DNA from: Veillonellaceae bacterium
GTDB taxonomy: Bacteria > Bacillota_C > Negativicutes > UBA1444
NCBI GenBank assembly: GCA_012798135.1
Contig: JAAZNU010000033.1
Location: 6,105-70,104 of the forward strand
DNA length: 64,000 nt
Reading direction: 5' to 3'
The translations under genes and the position numbers were made by a program. Positions within the stretch are counted from its first letter, which is position 1, and each line of letters begins with the position of its first letter. Under the pieces are notes generated by a model. It searched no databases and was not told the origin of the DNA. It saw nothing but the letters and a program-made list of their open reading frames with translations. Positions 55,063 through 63,615 of the stretch are shown here, piece by piece.

Positions 55063-55533
55063 TTAGGCGTCCACTTTGGTCGTCAGATAGATCCCGACAG
55101 TCATGTGGCTGATTTGGTCCTGGTTCTCTTCGATCGCATCAATATGGGCGTCTTCATCATTCAGGATTTTTTCAAGAATTTCCCTGGTCGCGTAGTCCTT
55201 CACATCGCCCGCCAATTTGATCGCTGCATTATAGGCGGCGATGGCGCCCTCTTCCGCCTCGTGGTCGTATTGAAACATTTTCGGAACATCACTGCCGATG
55301 TGAATCGGATTCAGTTTCGAGACGATCGGGGTTCCTTCGAGGAATAAAATCCGGGCGATCAGCATAGCCGTGTGTTTCATCTCGTCGATGGCGCGCTTTT
55401 CGAAGTGCTCGTGAAGTTTGCCATAGCCCCAGTTGTCGCACATCTCGGCATGAACGATATACTGGTTGATGGCGGTCAGTTCGTCGGCAAGCAAGGCGTT
55501 CAAAGTTTCGATCAGCTTGGGATCTCCTTTCAT
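55063..55533 (-). CDS. bfr: Bacterioferritin
   Basis: The protein has 156 residues, the Bfr length. Ferroxidase ligands E18, E51 and H54 are in place, and M52 in AIDEMKHT is the methionine that binds haem between subunits. Later ligands lie in HEAEEGAIAAYN and NDEDAHIDAIEE. It stores iron and detoxifies ferrous iron and peroxide, useful in an anaerobe with many Fe-S enzymes. It appears to be a single gene. Confidence 0.94.
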   Translation of the reverse strand: MKGDPKLIETLNALLADELTAINQYIVHAEMCDNWGYGKLHEHFEKRAIDEMKHTAMLIARILFLEGTPIVSKLNPIHIGSDVPKMFQYDHEAEEGAIAAYNAAIKLAGDVKDYATREILEKILNDEDAHIDAIEENQDQISHMTVGIYLTTKVDA

Positions 55534-55617
55534 CGGTACATAGCCCCTTTCGTATAATATTTGAGGGTTCTTCTCCCCTTGTAGTCAACTATTCGACAAG
55601 TTCGCCGCCATTCCTTT

Positions 55618-56358
55618 TCAGCGCGCCGGCAATTTCCCAACAACAGCGGCATATACGGCAAAGCGATTTTCGCCGTCGATCTCCAGCGCACTGTTCAGTT
55701 TTTCGTCATCGAACGCGGCAATGGCGCAAACGCCGCACTCCAACGGCGCCGCTCCCAGGTACAGGTTCTGGCATACGTGTCCGGCGTCCAGAAAAACATA
55801 TCGCCAGGCGCGCTCACTATAACGCCAGGCGCTACGGTATACATCGGCAACCCAGAAAAAGCCGAGGGCGGCCCGGCTGACCATGTCCTGGCCGAGGCAG
55901 GCTTCCTGGACCTGCTGGCTGATTCTCGCATCCAGCCGCAGCGGCGCCACCGCATGTTCCAGGGCAATATAGCGGTACAGTCCGTTGTTCAGACCTTTGA
56001 CGTGGTTGATCAGCACATAGGTGTCCAGCGGATGGCGGGCGCCGGCGGAGGGCACGGTGCGGATCGTGGCCAGCGGCAAGACCTGCTGCACGCCTTGGGT
56101 ACACCAGAGCAGCCAGGCCATTTCCTCCAGCGTTAACGGCGCCGGCGAAAATCGCCGGATACTGCGCCGGCCGGTGATCGTATTTTCCAGCAACACGGAA
56201 GGCGGTTTCAAATGATCCGGCTTGGTCAAATGAATGACCGGTCCGGGCCCGGTATAAGGCGATTCCAGCTCTGGCGGCGGCAAGCCCTGACTTTGGTCCG
56301 AAGGCGTCAGCTGCTCATAATAAGTCCGACGGATAAACTCTGTGCCGGTCTGGTTCAT
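55618..56358 (-). CDS. SagB/ThcOx-type nitroreductase-family protein
   Basis: The protein has 246 residues. FMN-binding nitroreductase signatures are GRRSIRRFSPAPLTLEEMAWLL near the N-terminus, TVPSAGARHPLDTYV in the middle and AGHVCQNLYLGAAPLECGVC towards the end, the layout of SagB-type dehydrogenases. No precursor peptide or cyclodehydratase gene is near, so a peptide-modifying role is not supported; a general flavin oxidoreductase is as likely. ATG at 56358 has GGGAGGGG upstream. Confidence 0.83.
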   Translation of the reverse strand: MNQTGTEFIRRTYYEQLTPSDQSQGLPPPELESPYTGPGPVIHLTKPDHLKPPSVLLENTITGRRSIRRFSPAPLTLEEMAWLLWCTQGVQQVLPLATIRTVPSAGARHPLDTYVLINHVKGLNNGLYRYIALEHAVAPLRLDARISQQVQEACLGQDMVSRAALGFFWVADVYRSAWRYSERAWRYVFLDAGHVCQNLYLGAAPLECGVCAIAAFDDEKLNSALEIDGENRFAVYAAVVGKLPAR

Positions 56359-56455
56359 GGCGTCCCCTCCCGCTGTCATGATTAATGGTATGAATTATGA
56401 TTCCACAATAATCAGTAAATTTCCTTTTACTTCACGGCTACGAACTCAACAAATA

Positions 56456-56500
56456 CAAAAACGGCGGCGGTGGCCGACAAAATTCGACCACCGCCGCCGT
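56456..56500 (-). terminator. Terminator after the gamma-carbonic anhydrase gene
   Basis: Thirteen-base GC-rich arms (56461-56473 and 56488-56500) are perfectly complementary. On the minus strand the hairpin is followed by TTTTTG. It lies 24 bases past the stop codon. Confidence 0.88.
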
Positions 56501-56524
56501 TAACCAGGAACAAAATCGGCATTA

Positions 56525-57070
56525 TCACACAATCTTTTCACCATGATATCTTTCGCCGTCGGCATCCGGCAGAATGCCGTAACGCTCCGTCCATAAGGTT
56601 TTGTATTTCACCGCCTGGGCATGAATTCGTCCCCACTCGCCCTCAATCGTTCGCAACACTTTCGCCGGTACGCCGACCACCAAAGAGTGGGGCGGGATAA
56701 TCTGACCTTCCCTCACCAACGCGCCGGCCGCCACGATGCTGCCCCGGCCGATTACCGCACCGGTAAGAACAATCGCGCCAATGCCGATCAGACAATTGTC
56801 TTCAATAACGGCGCCGTGAACCATCGCACTATGCCCGACCGTCACGAAGTCGCCGAGAATGCAGGGATTGTCGTCCGCAACATGCAACACGCTGTTATCC
56901 TGAACATTGCTGTACTCGCCAATCTCGATCCGGTTGACGTCGCCGCGGGCCACCGTATTGCACCACATACTGCTGTATTTTTTCATTTTGACCGCACCGA
57001 TCACCCGGGCGCCATCCGCCAAAAAGGTTTTTGGATCCAGGTCCGGCTGTTTCCCTTCAAATTCTCTCAC
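56525..57070 (-). CDS. Gamma-carbonic anhydrase-like hexapeptide-repeat protein
   Basis: The protein has 181 residues forming a left-handed beta-helix. The three zinc histidines of the gamma-carbonic anhydrase family are present as H63 (VLHVADD), H80 (VGHSA) and H85 (VHG). The catalytic glutamates of the archaeal enzyme Cam are not evident, as in most bacterial YrdA/CaiE-like members, so activity is uncertain. GTG at 57070 is chosen because AAGGAGG lies about eight bases upstream. It is a single gene with its own terminator. Confidence 0.86.
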   Translation of the reverse strand: MREFEGKQPDLDPKTFLADGARVIGAVKMKKYSSMWCNTVARGDVNRIEIGEYSNVQDNSVLHVADDNPCILGDFVTVGHSAMVHGAVIEDNCLIGIGAIVLTGAVIGRGSIVAAGALVREGQIIPPHSLVVGVPAKVLRTIEGEWGRIHAQAVKYKTLWTERYGILPDADGERYHGEKIV

Positions 57071-57268
57071 GCTACTTCCTCCTTGTCGTAAAATACGCTT
57101 TAATATTAGTATAATCGAAACCATGAAAAAAGCCAGACTTCCGCCGCGCTATTATCCAACCCCGTTATCGGCCCGTCAGCTTTTGTTTTCCCTTTGGCCC
57201 AAAACTTTTTCAAAGAAATTTTGAGTACAATTTGAGATGATCCAAAATTACATCTGTCGAGGTGTCAC

Positions 57269-57955
57269 ATGAAATTACTGTTGGTTGATGACGAAGTAAA
57301 ACTTCTGGAAGCACTGTCCCACATTTTGAAAAAGAACGGCTACCTGGCCGATACCGCCGCCGATGGCGAAACCGGGCTGGAGTTGGCTATGACCGGCGCC
57401 TATGACCTGATCATCCTGGACTGGATGATGCCGGGAAAAACCGGCATGGAAGTCCTGAAGGAATTACGCCGCCATTCCGTCAATACGCCGGTATTGTTTT
57501 TGACGGCCCGCGATTCGGCGGAAGACCGGGTCGCCGGATTGGATGCCGGCGCCGACGATTACCTGGTCAAACCGTTTTCGACGGAAGAATTGCTGGCTCG
57601 CCTGCGGGCGCTCTCCCGGCGTCAGAACAAAGAACTGACCGAAAATGTGATAACGGTCGGCAAACTAACGCTCAACCCCATGCATTGCGAAGCAACCTAC
57701 CAGGGCGAACCCATCCATCTCACGGTAAAAGAGTCGCTGTTGCTGGAACTGCTCATGCGCAACGCCGGGCAGGTCATCACCAAGGAAAGAATCCTGTATA
57801 AGGTCTGGAGTTATTCTTCCGATATCGAAATCGCCAATGTCGATCTTTACATTCACTACCTGCGAAAAAAACTGCCGGGAAACTGTATCCGCACCATTCG
57901 CGGAGTAGGTTTCTGCCTGCAAGAGGACGCGGATGTTTCGCAAGCTTCTTCTTAA
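57269..57955 (+). CDS. OmpR-family response regulator
   Basis: The protein has 228 residues. The receiver has D51 (LIILDWMMPGKTG) and the lysine of YLVKPFSTEELLARL; the C-terminal winged helix includes VTKE-like ITKERILYKVWSY and IRTIRGVGFCLQ. It overlaps the kinase gene by 23 bases, so the two are co-translated partners. A TACAAT-like -10 lies about 50 bases upstream, without a clear -35. Confidence 0.93.
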   Translation: MKLLLVDDEVKLLEALSHILKKNGYLADTAADGETGLELAMTGAYDLIILDWMMPGKTGMEVLKELRRHSVNTPVLFLTARDSAEDRVAGLDAGADDYLVKPFSTEELLARLRALSRRQNKELTENVITVGKLTLNPMHCEATYQGEPIHLTVKESLLLELLMRNAGQVITKERILYKVWSYSSDIEIANVDLYIHYLRKKLPGNCIRTIRGVGFCLQEDADVSQASS

Positions 57956-59294
57956 GCTGACACTGCTGAATGCCGGCGTGATCGCGATCCTGTTCTGCCT
58001 GTTGATCGCCGGCGCCTATTTTGTACCGGAGCGCGACCTGTTCCGTCGTACGGAGTTCTTTCTGTCCCGACTGGCGACCGAAATCAATTCCGGCTACCAG
58101 CCGCCGATGCTCCATCGTCCGCATCCGGGCCGGCCGGATTTGGAAACCGGAAGACATCCCGCCAACCCGCCGGCCGATTTTCCGGCCGAGCTGCCGCCAC
58201 CGCCACCGCCCGGAACGCCGCTTGCGCCAATGAAGGACGACGAATTTCCGCAGCCGCCGGTCATCTTCTACACGAAATTGGATGCAGACGGCAATATTGT
58301 CGGCACCTCTGCTTCTGTTCCCTATTCCGCCGCCGAACTGGCCGGGCTGGTGAAAAGCGTCGGGCAAGAACCCCGGAACAGTGGCAAGATTTCTTTTGCC
58401 GATTCCACGTATTTTTATCTCCGCGCGGAACGGCAGGACACGCCGGGGAAACTATTGCTGTTCCAAAATTTCGACCGGGAGCAGGAAGTATTTCGGACGC
58501 TGATGACATCCTTGGCGCTCATCGGGGTGCTTTGCCTCGTCGCCTCCTGGTTCGGCAGCCTGTTTCTGGCCCGGCGGGCCATGGCGCCGATTCAGAGATC
58601 CTGGACGCAGCAGCGGGATTTTCTGGCCGATGCTTCGCACGAGCTACGCACACCGCTGGCTGTCATTCAGGCCAATCTGGATGTGGTGAAGAGCAATGCC
58701 GACGAAGCGGTGGCCGAACAGTCGGTCTGGTTGGACAATATCGGCGCCAGCGTCAAGTCCATGGCCGCGTTGGTGGATTCTTTGCTGTTCCTGGCCCGGA
58801 TGGATTCGTCGCAGCATCCGATACAAAAAAAGCCGTTCCGGCTTGACCAGGCAGTCGAAAAGGCAGTCGAACCCTATAAAATATTGGCGGAAGCCAAAAA
58901 CGTCACGTTGACGGCGTCCCTGGCGTCCGACGCGGAATACTTCGGTGATGAACAGCGCATCCAACAGGTCTTGGGCATTCTGCTGGACAACGCTTTGCGT
59001 TACACCCCCGGCGGCGGAAAAATCGAAGTGATGCTGCGAAATCTGCACCGGGCGGCCCACATCACGGTGTCCGACACCGGTCCGGGAATTCCGTCCGAAC
59101 ATCTGCCCAAAATATTCGACCGGTTTTATCAGGTCGATCCGGCCCGCAATCAGGGTGGCGCCGGTTTAGGACTGTCCATCGCCAAATGCATTGTGGAAAC
59201 TCACGGGGGAACCATCCAGGCGTTCAGCCAGCCGGAGAAGGGCGCGAATTTTTCCATTACCCTGCCACTTTCCCAACCACATCCGCTGAAATAG
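57933..59294 (+). CDS. Membrane sensor histidine kinase, partner of the OmpR-family regulator
   Basis: The protein has 453 residues. TM helices at about 10-30 and 192-212 flank an extracytoplasmic sensor of about 160 residues. The sensor contains a proline- and histidine-rich stretch (56-100, including a run of six prolines). H236 in ASHELRTPLAVIQ is the phosphorylation site; the ATPase has DNALRYTPGGGKI and GGAGLGLSIAK. The sensor's His/Pro-rich part could bind a metal or interact with the envelope, which is inferred only. It overlaps its regulator gene. Confidence 0.92.
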   Translation: MFRKLLLKLTLLNAGVIAILFCLLIAGAYFVPERDLFRRTEFFLSRLATEINSGYQPPMLHRPHPGRPDLETGRHPANPPADFPAELPPPPPPGTPLAPMKDDEFPQPPVIFYTKLDADGNIVGTSASVPYSAAELAGLVKSVGQEPRNSGKISFADSTYFYLRAERQDTPGKLLLFQNFDREQEVFRTLMTSLALIGVLCLVASWFGSLFLARRAMAPIQRSWTQQRDFLADASHELRTPLAVIQANLDVVKSNADEAVAEQSVWLDNIGASVKSMAALVDSLLFLARMDSSQHPIQKKPFRLDQAVEKAVEPYKILAEAKNVTLTASLASDAEYFGDEQRIQQVLGILLDNALRYTPGGGKIEVMLRNLHRAAHITVSDTGPGIPSEHLPKIFDRFYQVDPARNQGGAGLGLSIAKCIVETHGGTIQAFSQPEKGANFSITLPLSQPHPLK

Positions 59295-59301
59295 CTACCC
59301 T

Positions 59302-60042
59302 CTACAGATTCGCGTACGGCAACGCGTGCGTCATGAAGTAGAAAGCGCGATACTCCTGGTGGTTCGCCAAGCAGCTTACTCCGTGCACGGCTACCCGTCG
59401 GACATCATCCAATTCGTCGACGTACCGCCGGCTAAGCTCTTTCAACAGTTTTCGGCCGGCCCGGGTCGGCCCTTCCACCTCAGTGGCCACGATCCGCCGG
59501 CCGATCACCGCCCAGAACGGTACGGTCATCGCCAGAACCCATTTTTCCCGTCCTTCATAATAGCCGAGAATTTGCAGACTGCCGATGGCGATCAGGCAAG
59601 GCGCCAACAAAGTGATCAACCAACGCCAGCGGGCCGGTGTTTTCCACCAGCCCGCTTTTTGCATGGAAATTTTGGTTTCCCGTAAAGCGTTGGCCAAATC
59701 ATGACGCGCTTTGGACAGCTCCGGGCTTTTCCCCTGCAGCGCCGCCAGGGTTTCAACCGCCGCCCGTTCAAGCGCTGACAGGCCGGCGGTGGTTTGCCGG
59801 GAAAACACCGGCTCAAGCTTTGCAGGCGGGCTGTGGGTCGCCAGATCAAGCTTTTTTTCAACATATAGGCGAAAAATCACCGTTTCCAGAACCGCGCCCA
59901 GACCACCCCGCACCAATGCGATAGCCACCGGGTCGGGCGGAAGTTCGGCCGGTTCAGCCGGCCGGACTTCCCGTCGCAGCACCAGGATGCAAAAGCCGAT
60001 TACGGCTGCCACATATAGCAAATAGATAAAATAGGGGATCAT
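59302..60042 (-). CDS. TIGR04222-like membrane protein
   Basis: The protein has 246 residues. An N-terminal TM helix (about 3-21), the DPVAIALVRGGLGAVLETVI segment that marks TIGR04222 proteins, and two further TM helices (about 140-178) are visible. Members often end in a glycine/cysteine-rich tail; this one does not. The function is unknown. It is convergent with the sensor kinase and upstream of nothing obvious. The family assignment is from the single motif and topology. Confidence 0.6.
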   Translation of the reverse strand: MIPYFIYLLYVAAVIGFCILVLRREVRPAEPAELPPDPVAIALVRGGLGAVLETVIFRLYVEKKLDLATHSPPAKLEPVFSRQTTAGLSALERAAVETLAALQGKSPELSKARHDLANALRETKISMQKAGWWKTPARWRWLITLLAPCLIAIGSLQILGYYEGREKWVLAMTVPFWAVIGRRIVATEVEGPTRAGRKLLKELSRRYVDELDDVRRVAVHGVSCLANHQEYRAFYFMTHALPYANL

Positions 60043-60080
60043 GCATATACACCACGCAATAATGTTTTGCGTTTCAGAGT

Positions 60081-60962
60081 CTATCTGATGTCATAGCTGC
60101 CGAGCACTCTCAGCTTAAATTTCGCCGAATTTTTGCCAACAGTCTCGCCAAGAGCCTCCCGCCGGCCATCGCCGTTCATTTCAATCACGTACAGGTATTC
60201 GCCGAGCAGCGTCTTGGCCGGCCGGTCATGAATCGAAACCAGGGCGTAGCCGGCGCGGTCCAGGTCTTTCAGCAAGCCCGGCAAGGCCGCCGCAGGCCCT
60301 TGGGCAACCAAAATCGTCCGTGTCTGGCCGAATTTTTGGAACGGCTTGCTGGTGACAACCCAAAACCGGGTCACATTGGTTTTGGTCACTTCGATCTGCT
60401 TGGCCATTACCGCCAGTTTGTAAGTCACAGCGGCTTGTGGTGAGGCAATGGCCGCAACCGATTTATCCCCATCCGCCGCCACTTTGCGGGCGCCTTCCGC
60501 GGTACTGGACACTTCGATCAGTTTGGCATCCGGCAAATTGGCCCGCAACCAGTCTTTGCCCTGGGCAATTCCCTGCGGGTGCGACAGAATCGTTTTGATA
60601 TCGCTTAATCCAGTCCCCGGCACTGCCATCAATGTCTGCCGGATCGGCAGGTTCACTTCGCCGACGACGACAAAGGCCGGATCGTTGATTACGCTATCCA
60701 GATAGTTGTAGACCGGCCCACCCACCGTGTTCTCCACCGGCACGACCGCATAGCGGAACTCGCCCGATTTTACTCCGGCCAGAGTCTCGGGAACCGTTTT
60801 CATGGGCACAAAAGTTTCCTGGTCGCCGAAAAATAAGATCGCCGCTTCTTCCGTATATGTCGCCGCCGGCCCCAGATACCCGACACTGGCGGAAACGGCG
60901 CCGGAAAACAACATCAGCAGCAGAGCCATAACCGAGAATACGCGCATGGAAACCTTTTTCAT
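60081..60962 (-). CDS. Exported prephenate dehydratase (PDT-ACT)
   Basis: The protein has 293 residues. A clear signal peptide (KKVSMRVFSVMALLLMLFSG, cleavage near VSA at 23-25) is joined to a prephenate dehydratase domain (GYLGPAATYTEEAA, VVPVENTVGG, and the catalytic T198-R199-F200). A C-terminal ACT domain follows, in which the usual ESRP phenylalanine motif has become HDRP (245-248). The cytosolic enzyme makes phenylpyruvate for phenylalanine; export would place this one outside the cytoplasm. ATG at 60962 has AAGGGG upstream. It stands alone between a membrane protein and thiE. Confidence 0.82.
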   Translation of the reverse strand: MKKVSMRVFSVMALLLMLFSGAVSASVGYLGPAATYTEEAAILFFGDQETFVPMKTVPETLAGVKSGEFRYAVVPVENTVGGPVYNYLDSVINDPAFVVVGEVNLPIRQTLMAVPGTGLSDIKTILSHPQGIAQGKDWLRANLPDAKLIEVSSTAEGARKVAADGDKSVAAIASPQAAVTYKLAVMAKQIEVTKTNVTRFWVVTSKPFQKFGQTRTILVAQGPAAALPGLLKDLDRAGYALVSIHDRPAKTLLGEYLYVIEMNGDGRREALGETVGKNSAKFKLRVLGSYDIR

Positions 60963-61072
60963 GAAACAAACCCCTTCCTTTTCTTCGTTTCTACTCGTTT
61001 TTATATTGCAGGAACGGTCGTTTCGGCCTTCCCATACAACCATCGGCATCCCCTGTTATCACGGAAGAATGG

Positions 61073-61705
61073 CTATTTTCCCCGCCAGATCGTCTTCAAA
61101 GTCTTTGCCGCAGCTGCCGGGTCGGCGCTGTCCATGATGGCGCTGACAACCGCCACCCCGTCCACGCCCGCGTCCCGAACCGGGCCAATATTATCGGCGG
61201 TGATGCCGCCGATCGCCACCACCGGAATCCGCAACGCCTGTTTGATTTGCGCTAATACCGGCAGTGGCAGAATCGCCTTGCCGGGTTTGGTCCCTGTCGG
61301 GTAGACCGCGCCGCTGCCCAGATAATCGGCCCCAGCCGCTTGGGCGGCCAGCGCATCCGCCACCGTCGCCGCCGTCGCGCCCAGAATCTTGTCCGGCCCC
61401 AACAGTCGGCGGGCCACCGCGACCGGCAAATCCTCCTGTCCAATATGCAGGCCGGCCGCATTGACCGCCAGGGCGATATCCAGACGGTCGTTGATGATCA
61501 GCGGGACCTGAAAACGGTCGGTTACTTCTTTAATCCGCAATGCCCGCTGATAAAACTCCCGGGAAGTCGCTGTCTTCTCCCGCAACTGCACTAACGTCAC
61601 TCCGCCTTGCAGCGCCTGTTCAACAATTCTGCAGAACGAATCGATATTCCGGTTTGTGCTGTCCGTTACCAGATACAGCAAAACTTCCAGTTCCAATTTA
61701 GTCAA
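61073..61705 (-). CDS. thiE: Thiamine-phosphate synthase
   Basis: The protein has 210 residues and joins the pyrimidine and thiazole halves of thiamine. LYLVTDSTNRN, VQLREKTATSREFY, LIINDRLDIALAV, GLHIGQEDLP and PVVAIGGITADNI are typical. A TTG start at 61705 with GGGGCGG upstream gives the normal length; ATG at 61732 would add nine residues. It overlaps the end of thiM by eight bases. Confidence 0.94.
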   Translation of the reverse strand: MTKLELEVLLYLVTDSTNRNIDSFCRIVEQALQGGVTLVQLREKTATSREFYQRALRIKEVTDRFQVPLIINDRLDIALAVNAAGLHIGQEDLPVAVARRLLGPDKILGATAATVADALAAQAAGADYLGSGAVYPTGTKPGKAILPLPVLAQIKQALRIPVVAIGGITADNIGPVRDAGVDGVAVVSAIMDSADPAAAAKTLKTIWRGK

Positions 61706-62510
61706 CCGTACACCGCCCCTTTTCCCATACATTCCGCTCTGTCAGATTCGATACGGCGTCGAGCAGACGAACGCGGTAGCTGCCGGTTCCTTCGCCCGGC
61801 TGCATATACTCCTGGGCGATTTCTCCGGCCACTCCCATAAACATCACGCCGGCGACAACGGAGACCAACGCCGGCCCATTCGCCGCACAACAGGCAGCCA
61901 CCAGCGAAGTCGTCATGCAACCGGTTCCCGTCACCCGGGACAACAACGGCGTCCCGTTACGCACCTGGCACACCATATGTCCGTCGCTGATAAAATCGGT
62001 TGCCCCGGTTGCGGCGACCAGGCAGCCAAATTGCGCCGCCGCCCGCCGCACCGCCGTCGTCGCATTTTCGGCGTCGGCCAGGGAGTCGATGCCGCGCATG
62101 GCGGTAATATCACCGGTCAGTCGCCGTATTTCCGCCAAGTTTCCCCGCACCGCCGTTAAGCGGATGCTGTGCAGCAATTGTTCGGCAGTCCGGGTCCGAA
62201 TCTGGGTAAACCCGGCGCCGACCGGATCCAGAATCACGGGAATTCCCAGGTCGTTCGCTTTTCGCCCGGCCAACAGCAAACTCTCCAGCATCCGGGTGTT
62301 CGGCGTGCCGAGGTTCAGCACCAGCGCCGCCGCCTGCGATACCACCTCCACCACTTCGGCGGGATCGTTCGCCATGATCGGCGACGCGCCGATGGCCAGC
62401 GTAACATTCGCGCAGTCGTTCAGACTGATATAGTTGCTGATATGGTGAATCAAGGGGTTGCGCGTTCGTATCCGGTCGATGCAGGAAGATATCTGTTCCA
62501 ACAGGCTCAT
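61698..62510 (-). CDS. thiM: Hydroxyethylthiazole kinase
   Basis: The protein has 270 residues. NPLIHHISNYISLNDCANVTL, NLGTPN, VILDPVGAGFT and the catalytic GTGCMTTSLVAA loop identify ThiM, which phosphorylates salvaged thiazole. It is the second gene after the TPP riboswitch. Confidence 0.95.
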   Translation of the reverse strand: MSLLEQISSCIDRIRTRNPLIHHISNYISLNDCANVTLAIGASPIMANDPAEVVEVVSQAAALVLNLGTPNTRMLESLLLAGRKANDLGIPVILDPVGAGFTQIRTRTAEQLLHSIRLTAVRGNLAEIRRLTGDITAMRGIDSLADAENATTAVRRAAAQFGCLVAATGATDFISDGHMVCQVRNGTPLLSRVTGTGCMTTSLVAACCAANGPALVSVVAGVMFMGVAGEIAQEYMQPGEGTGSYRVRLLDAVSNLTERNVWEKGRCTVD

Positions 62511-62546
62511 CAGAACCGCCTCCTGGCCGGGCCAACGCCGGCCGCT

Positions 62547-63353
62547 TTATTCTTCGGACAGGCCCGCTTTTTGATAAAGCTCATAAAAATGATGCGTCGG
62601 CCCTACGCCTTTGCCGATCGGCAGCGCATGCTCGATGGCCATGGTGATATAGCGTTTGGCGGCCTTTACCGACTCGGGCACCGACATCCCCCTCGCCAGA
62701 TTGGCCGCGATTGCCGAAGACAATGTGCAGCCCGTGCCGTGCGTGTTTTTCGTGGGAACCCGCGCTGCTTCGAGTCGCACGAAGTTCTGCCCGTCGTACA
62801 ATATATCCGTCGCGTCCTCGGTCCGGTGACCACCCTTGAGCAGGACATTTTTCGGTCCCAGCGACTGAATGTCCCGCGCCGCCGCTTCCATGTCCTGTAA
62901 CGACTCGATGCGGCGGTGCAGGATCGTTTCCGCTTCCGGGATGTTCGGCGTCACGATGGTGGCGAGCGGCAGCAATTCCTGCACCAAAACCGCTTCCGCC
63001 TCCGGTTGCAGCAGATGGTAGCCGCTCTTGGAAATCATCACCGGATCCACCACCACCAGCGGCGGGGCGTATTTTCGCAAGCCGGCGGCGATCGTCCGGA
63101 TCGTATCGGGCTGGGAGACCATGCCGATCTTGACGGCGTCCGCCCCCATATCTTCGAAGATGGCCTCGATCTGTTTGGCGATAATTTCCCGGGAAATATC
63201 CTCGACGGCCAGCACGCCAAGCGTGTTTTGCGCCGTAATCGCCGTGATGACACTCATGCCGAATACGCCGTGCGCCGCAAAGGTCTTCAGGTCCGCCTGA
63301 ATTCCGGCGCCGCCGCCGGAATCCGAGCCGGCAATGGTCAACGCTGTTTTCAT
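62547..63353 (-). CDS. thiD: HMP/HMP-phosphate kinase
   Basis: The protein has 268 residues. LTIAGSDSGGGAGIQADLK, VVDPVMISKSG, TPNIPEAE and the anion-hole NTHGTGCTLSSA define ThiD, which phosphorylates hydroxymethylpyrimidine twice. GAGGAG lies seven bases before ATG 63353. It is the first gene under TPP control. With thiM and thiE it forms a salvage-type set without thiC or thiG in the window. Confidence 0.95.
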   Translation of the reverse strand: MKTALTIAGSDSGGGAGIQADLKTFAAHGVFGMSVITAITAQNTLGVLAVEDISREIIAKQIEAIFEDMGADAVKIGMVSQPDTIRTIAAGLRKYAPPLVVVDPVMISKSGYHLLQPEAEAVLVQELLPLATIVTPNIPEAETILHRRIESLQDMEAAARDIQSLGPKNVLLKGGHRTEDATDILYDGQNFVRLEAARVPTKNTHGTGCTLSSAIAANLARGMSVPESVKAAKRYITMAIEHALPIGKGVGPTHHFYELYQKAGLSEE

Positions 63354-63387
63354 GATCGTACTCCTCTCCCCATCCATCACCCAACAG

Positions 63388-63420
63388 AATAGAAAGCACA
63401 GGCCCGAATAGAGCCTGTGC
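63388..63420 (-). terminator. Terminator in the leader of thiDME
   Basis: GCACAGGC and GCCTGTGC (63396-63403 and 63413-63420) form a perfect stem; on the minus strand TTTCTATTCT follows. It lies between the TPP aptamer and thiD and is the likely expression platform. Confidence 0.82.
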
Positions 63421-63450
63421 CCGTCTGCAGCCAAGCAACACATGATCGCA

Positions 63451-63538
63451 GTCCCTACGCTGGCATCATCCAGATCAGGTTTCAGGGCCGGTATCGTTGC
63501 CGGATATTTCTCTCAGCCGGCCTTTCAGCGCCCCCCGC
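63451..63538 (-). ncRNA. TPP (THI-box) riboswitch
   Basis: On the minus strand the conserved parts read GGGGGGCGC, CTGAAAGG, GGCTGAGAG, then CTGAAACCTGATCTGGAT followed by ATGCCAGCGTAGGGA. These are the TPP aptamer hallmarks. Binding of thiamine pyrophosphate should favour the terminator downstream and shut off thiD-thiM-thiE. Confidence 0.97.
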
Positions 63539-63565
63539 CAATATGTTCATGCACCTGTCGCTATT

Positions 63566-63594
63566 ATTTTACCGGATTGGCTGTGTATTCACAA
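63566..63594 (-). promoter_or_regulatory. Promoter of the TPP-controlled thi operon
   Basis: On the minus strand TTGTGA (63594-63589) and TAAAAT (63571-63566) are 17 bases apart, about 30 bases before the aptamer. Confidence 0.6.
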
Positions 63595-63615
63595 GGTTCA
63601 CAATTTCTCGCGCCA

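Noticed and set aside
55618..56358. RiPP (thiazole/oxazole peptide) cluster around the SagB-like gene
   Set aside because: No cyclodehydratase, precursor peptide or transporter gene lies nearby; neighbours are bacterioferritin and a carbonic anhydrase-like gene.
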